In this document: piece after piece, positions 12,183 through 22,038 of the stretch
Layout of the letters: every line of letters starts with the position of its first letter
Position numbering within the stretch: position 1 is the first letter of the stretch
DNA from: Photorhabdus noenieputensis
Lineage (GTDB): Bacteria > Pseudomonadota > Gammaproteobacteria > Enterobacterales > Enterobacteriaceae
Reading direction: 5' to 3'
Length of the DNA stretch: 64,000 nucleotides
Assembly (NCBI RefSeq): GCF_018448935.1
Contig: NZ_RCWC01000011.1
Location: 62,001-126,000, forward strand
Program-made: the position numbers and the translations under genes
Notes under the pieces: generated by a model
What the model was told of the DNA's origin: nothing
Seen by the model: the letters and a program-made list of their open reading frames with translations, nothing else
Databases searched by the model: none

Positions 12183-14996
12183 ATGAGTGACTATAAAAAC
12201 ACCCTGAATCTGCCAGAAACAGGGTTTCCAATGCGTGGAGATTTAGCAAAGCGCGAACCAGATATGTTAAAACGTTGGTACAAAGATGAGTTGTATCAGG
12301 TAATTCGTAAAGCAAAAGCCGGTAAAAAAACATTTATTCTGCATGACGGCCCTCCTTACGCGAATGGCAGTATTCATATTGGTCACTCAGTCAATAAGAT
12401 TCTCAAAGATATTATTATTAAATCCAAAGGGATGGCGGGATATGACTCGCCATATATTCCTGGTTGGGATTGCCACGGTTTACCTATTGAACTTAAGGTT
12501 GAGCAGATTATTGGTAAGCCCGGGGAAAAATTTTCCGCCGCTGAATTTCGTGCCGAGTGCCGCAAATATGCCAAAGAGCAGATTGAAGGTCAGAAGAAAG
12601 ACTTTATTCGTCTGGGCGTATTAGGTGACTGGGAACGTCCATATCTGACGATGGACTTTAAGACCGAAGCCAACATTATTCGCGCATTGAGCCGTATTAT
12701 CGCTAATGGTCATTTGTTAAAAGGCGCTAAACCTGTTCACTGGTGTGCTGATTGTGGTTCATCATTGGCCGAGGCGGAAGTTGAGTATTACGATAAAACT
12801 TCGCCATCGATTGACGTGCGTTTTAAGGCGGTTGATGCAGCAGCCGTTTGTGAGAAATTTGGTGTGCAGGCATCAGATCAGCCGGTCTCTCTGGTTATCT
12901 GGACAACTACACCGTGGACGTTGCCGGCTAACCGGGCGATCGCTTTGCACGCTGAATTTAGCTATCAATTAGTGCAGATTGAGGGCGAATGTCTGATTCT
13001 GGCTGCTGATTTGGTAGAAAGTGTGATGCAGCGAGCGGGTATAACTTCGTGGGTGGTATTGGGGAGTTGTGCAGGTGCTGCATTGGAGCTGTTGCGCTTT
13101 AAACATCCCTTTATGGGCTTTGATTCGCCGGTTGTGCTAGGTGATCATGTAACTCTGGATGCAGGTACCGGTGCTGTGCACACGGCACCAGGTCATGGCC
13201 CGGACGACTTTGTTCTTGGTCAGAAATATGGCTTGGAAGTTGCAAATCCGGTTGGCCCCAATGGTTGCTATCTGCCCGGTACTTATCCTTCACTAGATGG
13301 CATGTTTGTCTTTAAGGCGAATGATGTTGTGCTGAATATCCTGAGTGAAAACAATGCCTTGTTGCATTTGGAAAAATTACAGCACAGTTATCCTTGTTGT
13401 TGGCGCCATAAGACGCCTATCATTTTCCGTGCCACGCCGCAGTGGTTTGTCAGCATGGATCAAAATGGTCTGCGTAAACAATCGTTGCAAGAGATCAAAG
13501 GAGTTCAGTGGATTCCGGGTTGGGGTCAGGCCCGTATTGAGGCAATGGTTGAAAACCGTCCTGATTGGTGTATTTCACGTCAACGTACTTGGGGTACGCC
13601 GATGTCTCTTTTTGTCCATAAAGAGACAGAAGAACTTCATCCACGTACTATCGAATTGATGGAAGAAGTTGCAAAACGTGTTGAAGTTGACGGTATTCAG
13701 GCGTGGTGGGATCTGGAACCAGCCGAACTGCTAGGTGATGACGCGGCTAACTATGTCAAAATTTTTGATACGTTGGATGTATGGTTCGATTCGGGATCAA
13801 CTCACGCAACGGTGGTTGATGATCGCCCTGAATTCCAAGGTAACGCTGCGGATATCTATCTTGAAGGTTCAGATCAGCACCGTGGTTGGTTTATGTCTTC
13901 CTTGATGATCTCAACGGCAATAAAAGGTAAAGCGCCTTACCGTCAGGTGTTAACGCATGGTTTCACTGTTGATGGTCAGGGCCGTAAGATGTCTAAATCT
14001 ATCGGTAATACTGTCAGTCCGCAGGATGTCATAAATAAATTAGGGGCAGATATTCTGCGTCTATGGGTTGCTTCTACCGATTACACCGGTGAAATTGCGG
14101 TATCCGATGAGATCTTGAAACGCTCTGCTGATGCATATCGTCGTATCCGTAACACGGCGCGTTTCTTGCTGGCAAACTTGAATGGTTTTGATCCTGAGCA
14201 ACATAAGGTTGAACCAGAAGAGATGGCAGTGCTGGATCGTTGGGCTGTAGGCAGAGCTCAGGCAGCTCAGGCTGAAATTGCAAAATGCTACGATGAATAT
14301 GATTTTCATACCGTTGTTCAGCGTATGATGCAATTCTGTTCTGTGGAGATGGGATCGTTCTATCTCGATATCATTAAAGACCGTCAGTACACCGCTAAGA
14401 GCGATAGCGTGGCGCGTCGTAGTTGTCAGACTGCGCTCTATCATATTGCGGAAGCGTTGGTTCGCTGGATGGCACCTATCCTCTCCTTTACTGCCGATGA
14501 AGTTTGGAATGAGTTGCCTGGCAAACGTGCTCAATATGTATTTACCGAAGAGTGGTATGACGGTTTGTTTGGTCTGGCCGCGGGCGAAGCAATGAATGAT
14601 GCTTTTTGGGCTGATTTGCTGGCAGTGCGTGGTGAAGTTAACAAAGTGTTGGAGCAGGCACGTGCAGACAAACATATCCGTAGTTCATTGGAAGCCGCAG
14701 TGACGCTGTACGCCGATAATGAACTGGCGGACAAACTCAATAGCCTCGGAGATGAATTGCGTTTCGTTCTGCTAACATCTCAGGTTGTTGTTGCAGATTA
14801 TGAACAGGCTGGTGAAGATGCACAACAAAGCGAAATCAGTGGCTTAAAAATTGCTTTCCGTAAAGCGGATGGCGAAAAATGTCCTCGTTGCTGGCATTAC
14901 GCTAAAGATGTGGGATTGGTGGCGGAACACGCAGAACTTTGTGGCCGCTGTGTAACTAATGTTGCCGGTAACGGCGAAGAGCGTAAGTTTGCCTGA
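12183..14996 (+). CDS. ileS: Isoleucyl-tRNA synthetase
   Basis: Class I aminoacyl-tRNA synthetase, 937 residues, charging tRNA-Ile. It shows HIGH as HIGHS around residues 66-70 and KMSKS around 602-606. An editing (CP1) insert contains the [12 protein letters not shown] segment, an anticodon domain follows, and the C-terminus has a zinc site made of two Cys pairs (CPRC and CGRC). This is the bacterial type-1 architecture, the kind inhibited by mupirocin. Its last base is shared with the lspA start (TGATG), so the two are translationally coupled. Confidence 0.98.
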   Translation: MSDYKNTLNLPETGFPMRGDLAKREPDMLKRWYKDELYQVIRKAKAGKKTFILHDGPPYANGSIHIGHSVNKILKDIIIKSKGMAGYDSPYIPGWDCHGLPIELKVEQIIGKPGEKFSAAEFRAECRKYAKEQIEGQKKDFIRLGVLGDWERPYLTMDFKTEANIIRALSRIIANGHLLKGAKPVHWCADCGSSLAEAEVEYYDKTSPSIDVRFKAVDAAAVCEKFGVQASDQPVSLVIWTTTPWTLPANRAIALHAEFSYQLVQIEGECLILAADLVESVMQRAGITSWVVLGSCAGAALELLRFKHPFMGFDSPVVLGDHVTLDAGTGAVHTAPGHGPDDFVLGQKYGLEVANPVGPNGCYLPGTYPSLDGMFVFKANDVVLNILSENNALLHLEKLQHSYPCCWRHKTPIIFRATPQWFVSMDQNGLRKQSLQEIKGVQWIPGWGQARIEAMVENRPDWCISRQRTWGTPMSLFVHKETEELHPRTIELMEEVAKRVEVDGIQAWWDLEPAELLGDDAANYVKIFDTLDVWFDSGSTHATVVDDRPEFQGNAADIYLEGSDQHRGWFMSSLMISTAIKGKAPYRQVLTHGFTVDGQGRKMSKSIGNTVSPQDVINKLGADILRLWVASTDYTGEIAVSDEILKRSADAYRRIRNTARFLLANLNGFDPEQHKVEPEEMAVLDRWAVGRAQAAQAEIAKCYDEYDFHTVVQRMMQFCSVEMGSFYLDIIKDRQYTAKSDSVARRSCQTALYHIAEALVRWMAPILSFTADEVWNELPGKRAQYVFTEEWYDGLFGLAAGEAMNDAFWADLLAVRGEVNKVLEQARADKHIRSSLEAAVTLYADNELADKLNSLGDELRFVLLTSQVVVADYEQAGEDAQQSEISGLKIAFRKADGEKCPRCWHYAKDVGLVAEHAELCGRCVTNVAGNGEERKFA

Positions 14997-15499
14997 TGAA
15001 TAAACCCATTTGCTCCACCGGCCTTCGCTGGCTTTGGTTAGTTGTTGTGGTATTGATTTTGGATCTGGGAAGTAAACAGCTAGTGTTGCAACACTTTCAT
15101 CTGTATGAATCCGTTCCATTGATACCTTATTTTAATCTGACTTATGCCCAGAATTTTGGGGCGGCTTTCAGTTTTTTGGCAGAGAAAGACGGTTGGCAGC
15201 GTTGGTTCTTTGCATTCATTGCCGTTGCTATTTCAGTTGTGTTGATGGTGATGATGTATCGTGCCAGTGCAAAGAAGAAACTGAATAATATCGCTTATGC
15301 CCTGATTATTGGTGGAGCATTGGGTAATCTGTTTGACCGGTTGGTTCATGGTTTTGTCATCGATTTTATTGATTTTTATGTCGGTGATTGGCACTTTCCA
15401 ACTTTTAATATCGCCGATATGGCGATATGTATCGGGGCTGGATTGGTTATCATTGATAGCTTTTTAAGCCCTGATGAAAAGACAATCAAAGTGGGATAA
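14996..15499 (+). CDS. lspA: Lipoprotein signal peptidase (SPase II)
   Basis: Inner-membrane aspartyl peptidase that removes signal peptides from diacylglyceryl-modified prolipoproteins. At 167 residues with four transmembrane spans it has the expected size. The catalytic Asp pair is in GNLFDRL and FNIADMA. It overlaps ileS by one base and precedes fkpB by five bases. Its substrate modification is done by Lgt, encoded at 50958. Confidence 0.96.
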   Translation: MNKPICSTGLRWLWLVVVVLILDLGSKQLVLQHFHLYESVPLIPYFNLTYAQNFGAAFSFLAEKDGWQRWFFAFIAVAISVVLMVMMYRASAKKKLNNIAYALIIGGALGNLFDRLVHGFVIDFIDFYVGDWHFPTFNIADMAICIGAGLVIIDSFLSPDEKTIKVG

Positions 15500-15504
15500 G
15501 TAAT

Positions 15505-15975
15505 ATGTCAAACCAGGTGCAGGCGGATAGTGCAGTTTTACTGCATTTCACTTTAAAACTGCAAGATGGCTCCATTGCCGACTCCTCTTACACTCAGGGG
15601 AAACCTGCATTATTTCGTTTAGGTGATGGAACCCTTTCCTCACCTTTGGAACAGCAGCTTACTGGGCTAAAAGAGGGAGATAAACATAGCTTTACTCTGG
15701 CTGGTGAGAATGTATTTGGTAAACCGAATCCTGACCTGATCCAATATTTTACTCCGCGTGATTTTGCTGAAACGGGTATACCTGAAATTGGCACTATAAT
15801 GTTATTTACGGCGATGAATGGCAGTGAAATGCCGGGCATTGTCAAAGCCGTAACAGAAGAATCTGTGACTGTTGATTTCAATCACCCGTTAGCTGATCAG
15901 AACGTTACGTTTGAAATTGAAGTGTTGGAAATTGATCCACAATTGGAGGAAAACCATGCAGATATTGCTGGCTAA
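15505..15975 (+). CDS. fkpB: FKBP-type peptidyl-prolyl isomerase FkpB (SlpA)
   Basis: Cytoplasmic prolyl isomerase with chaperone activity, 156 residues. The FKBP core ([18 protein letters not shown] at about 11-28) is split by an insert-in-flap domain (about 70-130), as in SlyD/SlpA. It lacks the His-rich tail of SlyD, so FkpB is the right subgroup. The gene overlaps the ispH start by 20 bases. Confidence 0.93.
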   Translation: MSNQVQADSAVLLHFTLKLQDGSIADSSYTQGKPALFRLGDGTLSSPLEQQLTGLKEGDKHSFTLAGENVFGKPNPDLIQYFTPRDFAETGIPEIGTIMLFTAMNGSEMPGIVKAVTEESVTVDFNHPLADQNVTFEIEVLEIDPQLEENHADIAG

Positions 15976-16909
15976 TCCCCGTGGTTTTTGTGCCGGTGTT
16001 GACCGTGCTATCAGTATTGTAGAACGCGCACTGGAATTATATGGAGCGCCGATCTACGTTCGTCATGAAGTTGTGCATAACCGTTATGTTGTAGATAACC
16101 TGCGCAAGCGGGGGGCTATCTTTATTGAAGAAATTTCAGATGTACCGGATGATGCGATTCTGATTTTTTCGGCACACGGTGTTTCACAGGCTATTCGTGC
16201 AGAAGCGCGTTCTCGCAATTTGACCATGTTGTTCGATGCGACTTGTCCTTTAGTGACTAAAGTCCATATGGAGGTAGCAAGAGCCAGCCGCAAGGGTAAA
16301 GAAGCTATTCTGATTGGTCACGCTGGACATCCAGAAGTTGAAGGTACAATGGGGCAGTACAACAATGTGGAAGGTGGAATGTATCTGGTTGAATCTCCAG
16401 AAGACGTATGGAATTTGAAAGTCAAAGATGAAGACAACTTGTGTTTTATGACTCAAACCACGTTATCCGTTGATGATACTTCAGCAGTGATTGATGCACT
16501 TAACGCGCGGTTCCCAAACATTGTTGGTCCCCGTAAAGATGATATCTGCTATGCGACGACTAACCGCCAGGAAGCGGTGCGGGATCTGGCGTCTGATGCT
16601 GATGTTGTCTTGGTTGTGGGTTCGAAGAATTCATCTAACTCAAATCGTCTTGCTGAGCTAGCTCAGCGAGTTGGTAAGCCCGCTTATCTGATAGATTCTG
16701 CTGAGGATATTAAAGAAGAGTGGATTACCGGTACCTCCTTGGTTGGTGTAACCGCTGGCGCTTCGGCACCGGATATTTTAGTTCAGCAAGTTATTGAACG
16801 CCTGAAAAATCTTGGGGCTGATTCCGTTAGGGAATTACATGGTAGGGAAGAAAATATTGTGTTTGAAGTGCCGAAAGAGTTACGTGTTGAAGTTAAAGAA
16901 ATTAGCTAA
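15956..16909 (+). CDS. ispH: 4-hydroxy-3-methylbut-2-enyl diphosphate reductase
   Basis: Fe-S enzyme of the last MEP-pathway step, reducing HMBPP to IPP and DMAPP. The three cluster-ligand Cys are in RGFCAG, DATCPLV and DDICYAT. The enzyme has 317 residues, the normal length. A longer frame from 15911 exists, but the ATG at 15956 follows GGAGGAAAACC and gives the family N-terminus ([13 protein letters not shown]). The C-terminus is full length, yet its TAA stop (16907-16909) coincides with the outer end of an IS982-like inverted repeat, so the accessory island begins exactly at the end of this gene. Confidence 0.97.
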   Translation: MQILLANPRGFCAGVDRAISIVERALELYGAPIYVRHEVVHNRYVVDNLRKRGAIFIEEISDVPDDAILIFSAHGVSQAIRAEARSRNLTMLFDATCPLVTKVHMEVARASRKGKEAILIGHAGHPEVEGTMGQYNNVEGGMYLVESPEDVWNLKVKDEDNLCFMTQTTLSVDDTSAVIDALNARFPNIVGPRKDDICYATTNRQEAVRDLASDADVVLVVGSKNSSNSNRLAELAQRVGKPAYLIDSAEDIKEEWITGTSLVGVTAGASAPDILVQQVIERLKNLGADSVRELHGREENIVFEVPKELRVEVKEIS

Positions 16910-17849
16910 CTCGAATTCCGTTTAAGCCATCACTGGGAAATCTTCTTCTGAGTAGAAAACTTTCAGTGATGGCTTCTTCCATTTGAGGCAGTATGCAATC
17001 ACCCGATCTAACATGGAGGAGGATATCAAGTACGTGTTCGCGATTGCGCAAGGCAAATTCCGTCTTGATAAAGCATTGGCGACCTTTCCCCTTACTATCG
17101 ATCGGGATATCGCCTTCAGTAATAATAATATCCGTTTCGACATTCGCTTTTGGGCTTGTCCGAACATCGAATTTGTAGATGTCCAATGCATCATTCATCG
17201 TTTTGAAAACTACTCTCTTAAACTCAGACTTAGCTTTACGGTACTCAAAACTGTGATGATTACGCTCTACAACAGACGCATGAGTGGTATACATGGTGCG
17301 GGTATACTCACGAGTGGCATACTCGCTATTGATCTGAGAACTATCTATGAGTAAGTGCTTGAGCGGTTTTTTATATGGAAGGATAGTCTCGTCCGTGAAG
17401 GTTAGAAAACGGATGCTATAGTACTCAAAAGGAAAGTTATCGTGCCTCTCAGCTAAAATCGTCTGAATTTCTTGTGTGTATTTATCAACAGGCTTGCATA
17501 CCAACTTGATGCCTAAGTGATCTATGCCCTTGCTATTATTACGGCCATCTAGTTCGTGGTGGCCTTCAATCCCATCTAGGTATACCTCTATCAGCAGCTC
17601 AGGTAGTTCGACGATTTTTCTCTCACCTTTCAGGAATTCCGAGATACATTCCATATTGAAAAGGGTTTCAAGACCGAGCGATTCTACCTTACTTCGACTG
17701 GCGTTGAGCACGATATCAATTGCCTGGAGCACCGAACTTTTGCCAGCTTCATTGCCGCCAACCAGAATATTTAATTCGGGATCGAATTCTAATTCAAGAT
17801 TTTTAAATCGTTTGAAGTTTTTCAGAACCAATCTGCGTATTATTGCCAC
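16902..17849 (-). pseudogene. OLD-like AAA ATPase, 3'-truncated by IS fragment
   Basis: 315 codons from a GTG start behind GGAAGGAAA. Residues 1-40 are the ABC/SMC-type N-terminus of OLD/RecF-like ATPases: IRRLVLKNFKRF, then Walker A GGNEAGKS at 31-38. The family normally continues into an ILLLEEPE-like Walker B soon after a LDILL segment, followed by signature and often a Toprim nuclease domain. Here LDILL (about 275-279) is followed by residues read from the IS982 end fragment in a foreign frame (about 280-315), with no Walker B. The product is therefore unlikely to hydrolyse ATP. The gene is the third of the methyltransferase-DUF4928-ATPase series, 54 bases behind the second. An intact version elsewhere would probably be a defence or restriction component. 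Confidence 0.75.
16907..17014 (-). mobile_element. IS982-family end fragment (left boundary of island)
   Basis: About 108 bases closely resemble the left part of the remnant at 20231-20676. The outer end (TAAC, then TCGAATTCCG, then TTTAAGCC) mirrors TAACCTGAATACTGGTTAAGCC-type terminal sequence there. On the minus strand one frame encodes IAYCLKWKKPSL, equivalent to [12 protein letters not shown] at the C-terminus of the other copy's transposase. Only the 3' end of the transposase remains. It abuts the broken end of the ATPase gene. Confidence 0.7.
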
Positions 17850-17903
17850 CAGATTTCCTTCCTATGCGAAATTTTGATTTACCCTAAATAAGAGATATCC
17901 CCA

Positions 17904-18899
17904 TCAATCTCTTGAAAGAAGTTTCACAATCCACTTTGGCTCATCGATCATAAGGGATTTATCGATCTCAATATTTGAGATACGTTCGTTATATGTACGT
18001 ATCAAATGAGCAACTCCCTTGCGTATTCTATCACTTTCATAGATAGCAATTTCTTCAATATTAGTACCAATGAAAACTTCTGCTGCTTGAACGGAGATTT
18101 GGTCAGACATGCCAACGTTTTCAGCCATTTGACGAGCAGCCAATACCTTACTTTCCAGCGTCAGTATTACAGGTCGGTAACCAGCTCTCTTGTTTTCAAC
18201 GCAGCGAGAAACAAGCTTTTCCATAGGGGCTGTAGTGACATGAAATGCTGTCGTTCCAACTTGAAAATCACCTTCCCGATCGGTTTGCATATCTGCTGCA
18301 TTAGCTCGGTCGAGGCCGATCTTAATTTCTGGAAAACGCAATTGTAATTTCGCACCAATTAGATGTTGGAGAACAACCCCGGTGGGTTTATCAGAACGTT
18401 CAGCCGCTGCATCCAGAATATCAGAAATGATCGATGATACTGGTTTGGTGGTTTCAATATCGACCGTAATTCTTTGTTTATCGAAATAATCAATGCGAAC
18501 ACAGTTTGTGAAGAAATCTTCAAGCAACAAAGAGAGATGATTAGTGTCCAACGTAGCTCCAGAAGAGCGATTGATGCCATTCATAGCGTCGCGAAATGAA
18601 ACCGCTAAGTGGATCGTTCCTCTCGATGTTCTCCCACCCTCTCGTGTAAATAGACGGGTCTCGCCATGCTGTTCAAGAATCTTGGCGATAGTGTTGCCAC
18701 TTAAACCACGAACCTGGCTCCTACCCTCGCTGTAAAGTCGGCCATCATCGACGGGAAAACCATCAGCGATCATGCGTGAAACCACAAGCCCCACGTTCAT
18801 GACATTGGTATTTATGGAGCCATTTTGTGCCCGCTGGCTTTCATACCACGCTTTAGCTGCATTCAAATACTGCTCAATAAGAGTATCTTTCTCACCCAT
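17904..18899 (-). CDS. DUF4928-like protein, putative restriction endonuclease
   Basis: 331 residues, no membrane segments. From memory the sequence resembles the DUF4928 family, whose members sit beside C5-cytosine methyltransferases. The N-terminal half is helical (residues 1-100, including GLSGNTIAKILEQHG, a possible DNA-binding helix pair). The centre has RFPEIKIGLDRANAAD and then GDFQVGTTAFHVTTAP (about 200-235), where the D...Q-V...H-V-T pattern could be a PD-(D/E)xK-type core; that is inference. Its start overlaps the methyltransferase end by eight bases, so the two are made together. The likely role is the cleaving partner of a type II restriction-modification pair. Confidence 0.65.
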   Translation of the reverse strand: MGEKDTLIEQYLNAAKAWYESQRAQNGSINTNVMNVGLVVSRMIADGFPVDDGRLYSEGRSQVRGLSGNTIAKILEQHGETRLFTREGGRTSRGTIHLAVSFRDAMNGINRSSGATLDTNHLSLLLEDFFTNCVRIDYFDKQRITVDIETTKPVSSIISDILDAAAERSDKPTGVVLQHLIGAKLQLRFPEIKIGLDRANAADMQTDREGDFQVGTTAFHVTTAPMEKLVSRCVENKRAGYRPVILTLESKVLAARQMAENVGMSDQISVQAAEVFIGTNIEEIAIYESDRIRKGVAHLIRTYNERISNIEIDKSLMIDEPKWIVKLLSRD

Positions 18900-20031
18900 T
18901 TATTATTTTTCCATCGAACATCTGAATACTAACCAGGTGTGGAATGAGCATGTGCTTGGCGATCCATCCGACAACAGGTACAGCAACGGCATCACCAAAC
19001 CCATAATGAACTTGTGAATCGCGCATATTATCAAGAGAATACCAACCGGCCCCCATCAGACGTGCATATTCTAGTCCAGTCATCCACCTGATTTTCACAC
19101 TGCCGCCGCCCATAATTACTACCGCTTGCTTTGATGAACCACCACGTGCGGTACGCAAACAACCAGAGACATCTTCGGCTCGCATTTCCCATACAGGAAT
19201 TCCGTTCCGGGTACGACGATAAGCTGTTCGGGCAGTCATGTTTGGTAATTCGATAAATGCTTCCAACCGTTCTCGTTGGACTGGAGCCATTGAGTCTACA
19301 AATCGTTTAACCCGATCGCCTCCCCACCATCTAGGGTCATTATGCGGCATTTGTTCTATTTCACGGGTTAAACCTTCGCTGAGTAAATCTGGTGCTTTTG
19401 GTAGCGGCATCATAAAAGTACGAACTTCAGCGTCTTCATGAAGCCAAGCAAGCCAATCAGGGCGTAAGCAAGTATCTTGCTCCCCGCCGTCAATAGGATA
19501 CTGAGCGCCAATTAGGAATAAACGTGGGCGTGATTGCGGGATAAAGCGGCGAGCATCTAGAGTAATGGCATCTACAGCATAACCTAGTGAATTGAACTCC
19601 TTGGCTGCCGCACGCAAATCTTCACGATTATGAGATGAAGCAAGACCAGTCACATTCTCCAGGGCTATAACTTTAGGTTTTCGCTCTTTCATCTCTGCTA
19701 TCAGACGAGTAAACCCAAAAAAAGCAGATGATTCACGTCCACCACGTAAACCGGCCCTTTTTCCTGCAAGGCTGAGATCTGTACACGGTGAAGAGGACCA
19801 TGCAACATCTACAGTTGGTAGATCATCGCCACAAAGCGAATGCACATCAGCCAGCAAAAGCTCGTTGCCTCCCCACTGGCCTTCGTACATAGCCTTTTTA
19901 TTAATGTCGTAGTCATTAGCCCAAAGAGTTTTTATACCAGCGAGTTCCAAACCTGCCCTTGCCAGGCCGATACCAGCAAAAAACTCTAAAGCTGTCCAAT
20001 CGTGTTGACGGCGAAGCGGCACTATATTCAC
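18892..20031 (-). CDS. DNA (cytosine-5-)-methyltransferase
   Basis: C5-cytosine methyltransferase, 379 residues. Motif I is EFFAGIG (16-22), motif IV has the catalytic Cys83 in SSPCTD, motif VI is ENV (125-127), and motif VIII is QSRPRL (166-171). A variable target-recognition region follows at about 190-310, and motif X is GDAVAVPVV near the C-terminus. The start is a GTG behind AAGGAGGAA. It uses S-adenosylmethionine to methylate a specific sequence, protecting host DNA. It is the promoter-proximal gene of the island operon, as expected when protection must precede cleavage. The recognition sequence cannot be deduced by eye. Confidence 0.93.
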   Translation of the reverse strand: MNIVPLRRQHDWTALEFFAGIGLARAGLELAGIKTLWANDYDINKKAMYEGQWGGNELLLADVHSLCGDDLPTVDVAWSSSPCTDLSLAGKRAGLRGGRESSAFFGFTRLIAEMKERKPKVIALENVTGLASSHNREDLRAAAKEFNSLGYAVDAITLDARRFIPQSRPRLFLIGAQYPIDGGEQDTCLRPDWLAWLHEDAEVRTFMMPLPKAPDLLSEGLTREIEQMPHNDPRWWGGDRVKRFVDSMAPVQRERLEAFIELPNMTARTAYRRTRNGIPVWEMRAEDVSGCLRTARGGSSKQAVVIMGGGSVKIRWMTGLEYARLMGAGWYSLDNMRDSQVHYGFGDAVAVPVVGWIAKHMLIPHLVSIQMFDGKIING

Positions 20032-20083
20032 TTGGTTCCTCCTTCAATTCGCCCCGTATCATCCCATAAACAGGTTCATTAGT

Positions 20084-20208
20084 CACATACAGGACAAAGG
20101 TTGCTTCAGCTTTTGATTAAACGCTGCCTCCCGCGCTTTTGCTTCCCTTACTTCATTCATCCAACAATTCAGTAGAGCTATCGGGTTATTGATAAAGTGC
20201 TGGTTTTT
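20084..20208 (-). pseudogene. Possible 3' gene fragment of unknown origin
   Basis: An open minus-strand stretch of about 40 codons ends at 20084 and has protein-like composition: NPIALLNCWMNEVREAKARE, then a Lys/Gln-rich end. It has no start region or ribosome site. It may be the tail of a gene destroyed when the IS982 element or island was inserted. I do not recognise it. Confidence 0.3.
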
Positions 20209-20230
20209 TTATCCGGCCCGTTGTTTTAAT

Positions 20231-20676
20231 TAACCTGAATACTGGTTAAGCCGTCACTAACATATTCATTTCTGAGCGGGAAATATTCAGTGACGGTTTG
20301 TTCTCTTTGAGACAATAAGCGATGAGTCCACCCAACACATTCAACATTAATACCTGTACACTATGATGCCGTGAATGCTCTATCTGAGAAATATTCTTTA
20401 ACTGATCATTTGATGGTTTATATGATGAAACGCTTTGATAACATCACCGTATCCCACACTGAGAGCGCTTTTGCCTTCATGTGCGCTGACGATTTCCTTT
20501 CTCAATACCCTGTTGTTTCCAGGATGGAATGAACACACGGCAAAAATCATCGACATCGCAGAAGAGTTCAACTAATTTATTCATGCCTGTTCCTCATACG
20601 TTCTCTTTTTTCTTGGTCGGAGATTTTGATTTTGGAACAGGCATTTAGTTCCATTTTTTATCCAGAGTTCAGGTTA
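20231..20676 (-). mobile_element. Internally deleted IS982-family element
   Basis: 446 bases bounded by matching ends: TAACCTGAATACTGGTTAA on the left and, as reverse complement, TAACCTGAACTCTGGATAA on the right (16 of 19 identical). Inside are the two ends of an IS982 transposase in the same orientation. A full element is about 1 kb, so roughly half is missing from the middle. I could not find a convincing target-site duplication. Confidence 0.8.
20246..20584 (-). pseudogene. IS982-family transposase remnant
   Basis: From the ATG at 20584 the N-terminus reads MNKLVELFCDVDDFCRVFIP, the hallmark start of IS982 transposases. The frame breaks after about 25 codons. The other end, about 20400-20246, encodes the C-terminal [13 protein letters not shown] and [13 protein letters not shown] segments and stops at 20246. 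The catalytic core between them is deleted, so no active enzyme can be made. Confidence 0.85.
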
Positions 20677-20776
20677 GTTAAATAATCTGAAATGTTGTGC
20701 CAGATAAAAGTAAAGTAGCATATCCGCTCTTTACTTAAGGCGTTCATCTGGCTGATCATCGTGTTAAATAGAGTGA

Positions 20777-21604
<828 letters not shown>

Positions 21605-21628
21605 AAGAAAATTTTTTTAATTTATTGA

Positions 21629-21664
21629 TATCGCATAATTAAATATTTCATTATGCGATTTTCA
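21629..21664 (+). terminator. Terminator after dapB
   Basis: A 10-bp perfect stem (ATCGCATAAT at 21630-21639, ATTATGCGAT at 21650-21659) with a 10-base loop, followed by TTT, lies 25 bases after the dapB stop. Confidence 0.7.
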
Positions 21665-21899
21665 ATTTCTTTATTTAATTTTATTATTTTTTGGTCTATT
21701 TTTTCTATTTTTGTCTTATTCCCAACCTTAATTTTCTGCTTTTTTCTCCTTTCCATGATTATTTTCAGCTTTTCATCTGATAATCAAGTTTTCTATGCTG
21801 ATTACCGTTTTCTGAATTAGTTTTGTTGCTGTTTTTAGTCTTATTTTATTAATTTACTCAGTGAAATGTGTAAAAAAATAAGAAAAGTAACATTTTTTG

Positions 21900-21928
21900 T
21901 AGACAACACACCTTCTCATCATTAGAAT
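21900..21928 (+). promoter_or_regulatory. Putative upstream promoter (P1) of carAB
   Basis: TAGACA (21900-21905), a 17-base spacer and TAGAAT (21923-21928), followed by a GC-rich start region (GCGCGC), make a plausible sigma-70 promoter about 110 bases before carA. In E. coli the distal carAB promoter is the pyrimidine/purine-controlled one; the analogy is by position and shape. Confidence 0.55.
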
Positions 21929-21989
21929 GCGCGCAATTTGCCAAAATTTTGCCTAAAAAGCAGCTTTGGCATTGATTTTGAGGAACAAA

Positions 21990-22028
21990 TCTGAATTAAT
22001 ATGCACTAATTGCGAGTAATTATTCTTT
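21990..22028 (+). promoter_or_regulatory. Tandem ARG boxes (ArgR operator) of carAB
   Basis: Two imperfect ARG boxes, TGAATTAATATGCA (21992-22005) and CGAGTAATTATTCT (22013-22026), lie with starts 21 bases apart, the geometry for an ArgR hexamer (two 18-bp boxes with 3 bp between). They sit just before the carA ribosome site and overlap a TAATAT (21997-22002) that could be the -10 of the arginine-repressed proximal promoter. Confidence 0.75.
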
Positions 22029-22038
22029 GGAGGGTGTT

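Noticed and set aside
14061-14675. 204-codon minus-strand open frame inside ileS
   Set aside because: It lies antisense to the strongly conserved IleRS coding frame, has no ribosome site and no protein-like domain pattern; it is a shadow frame.
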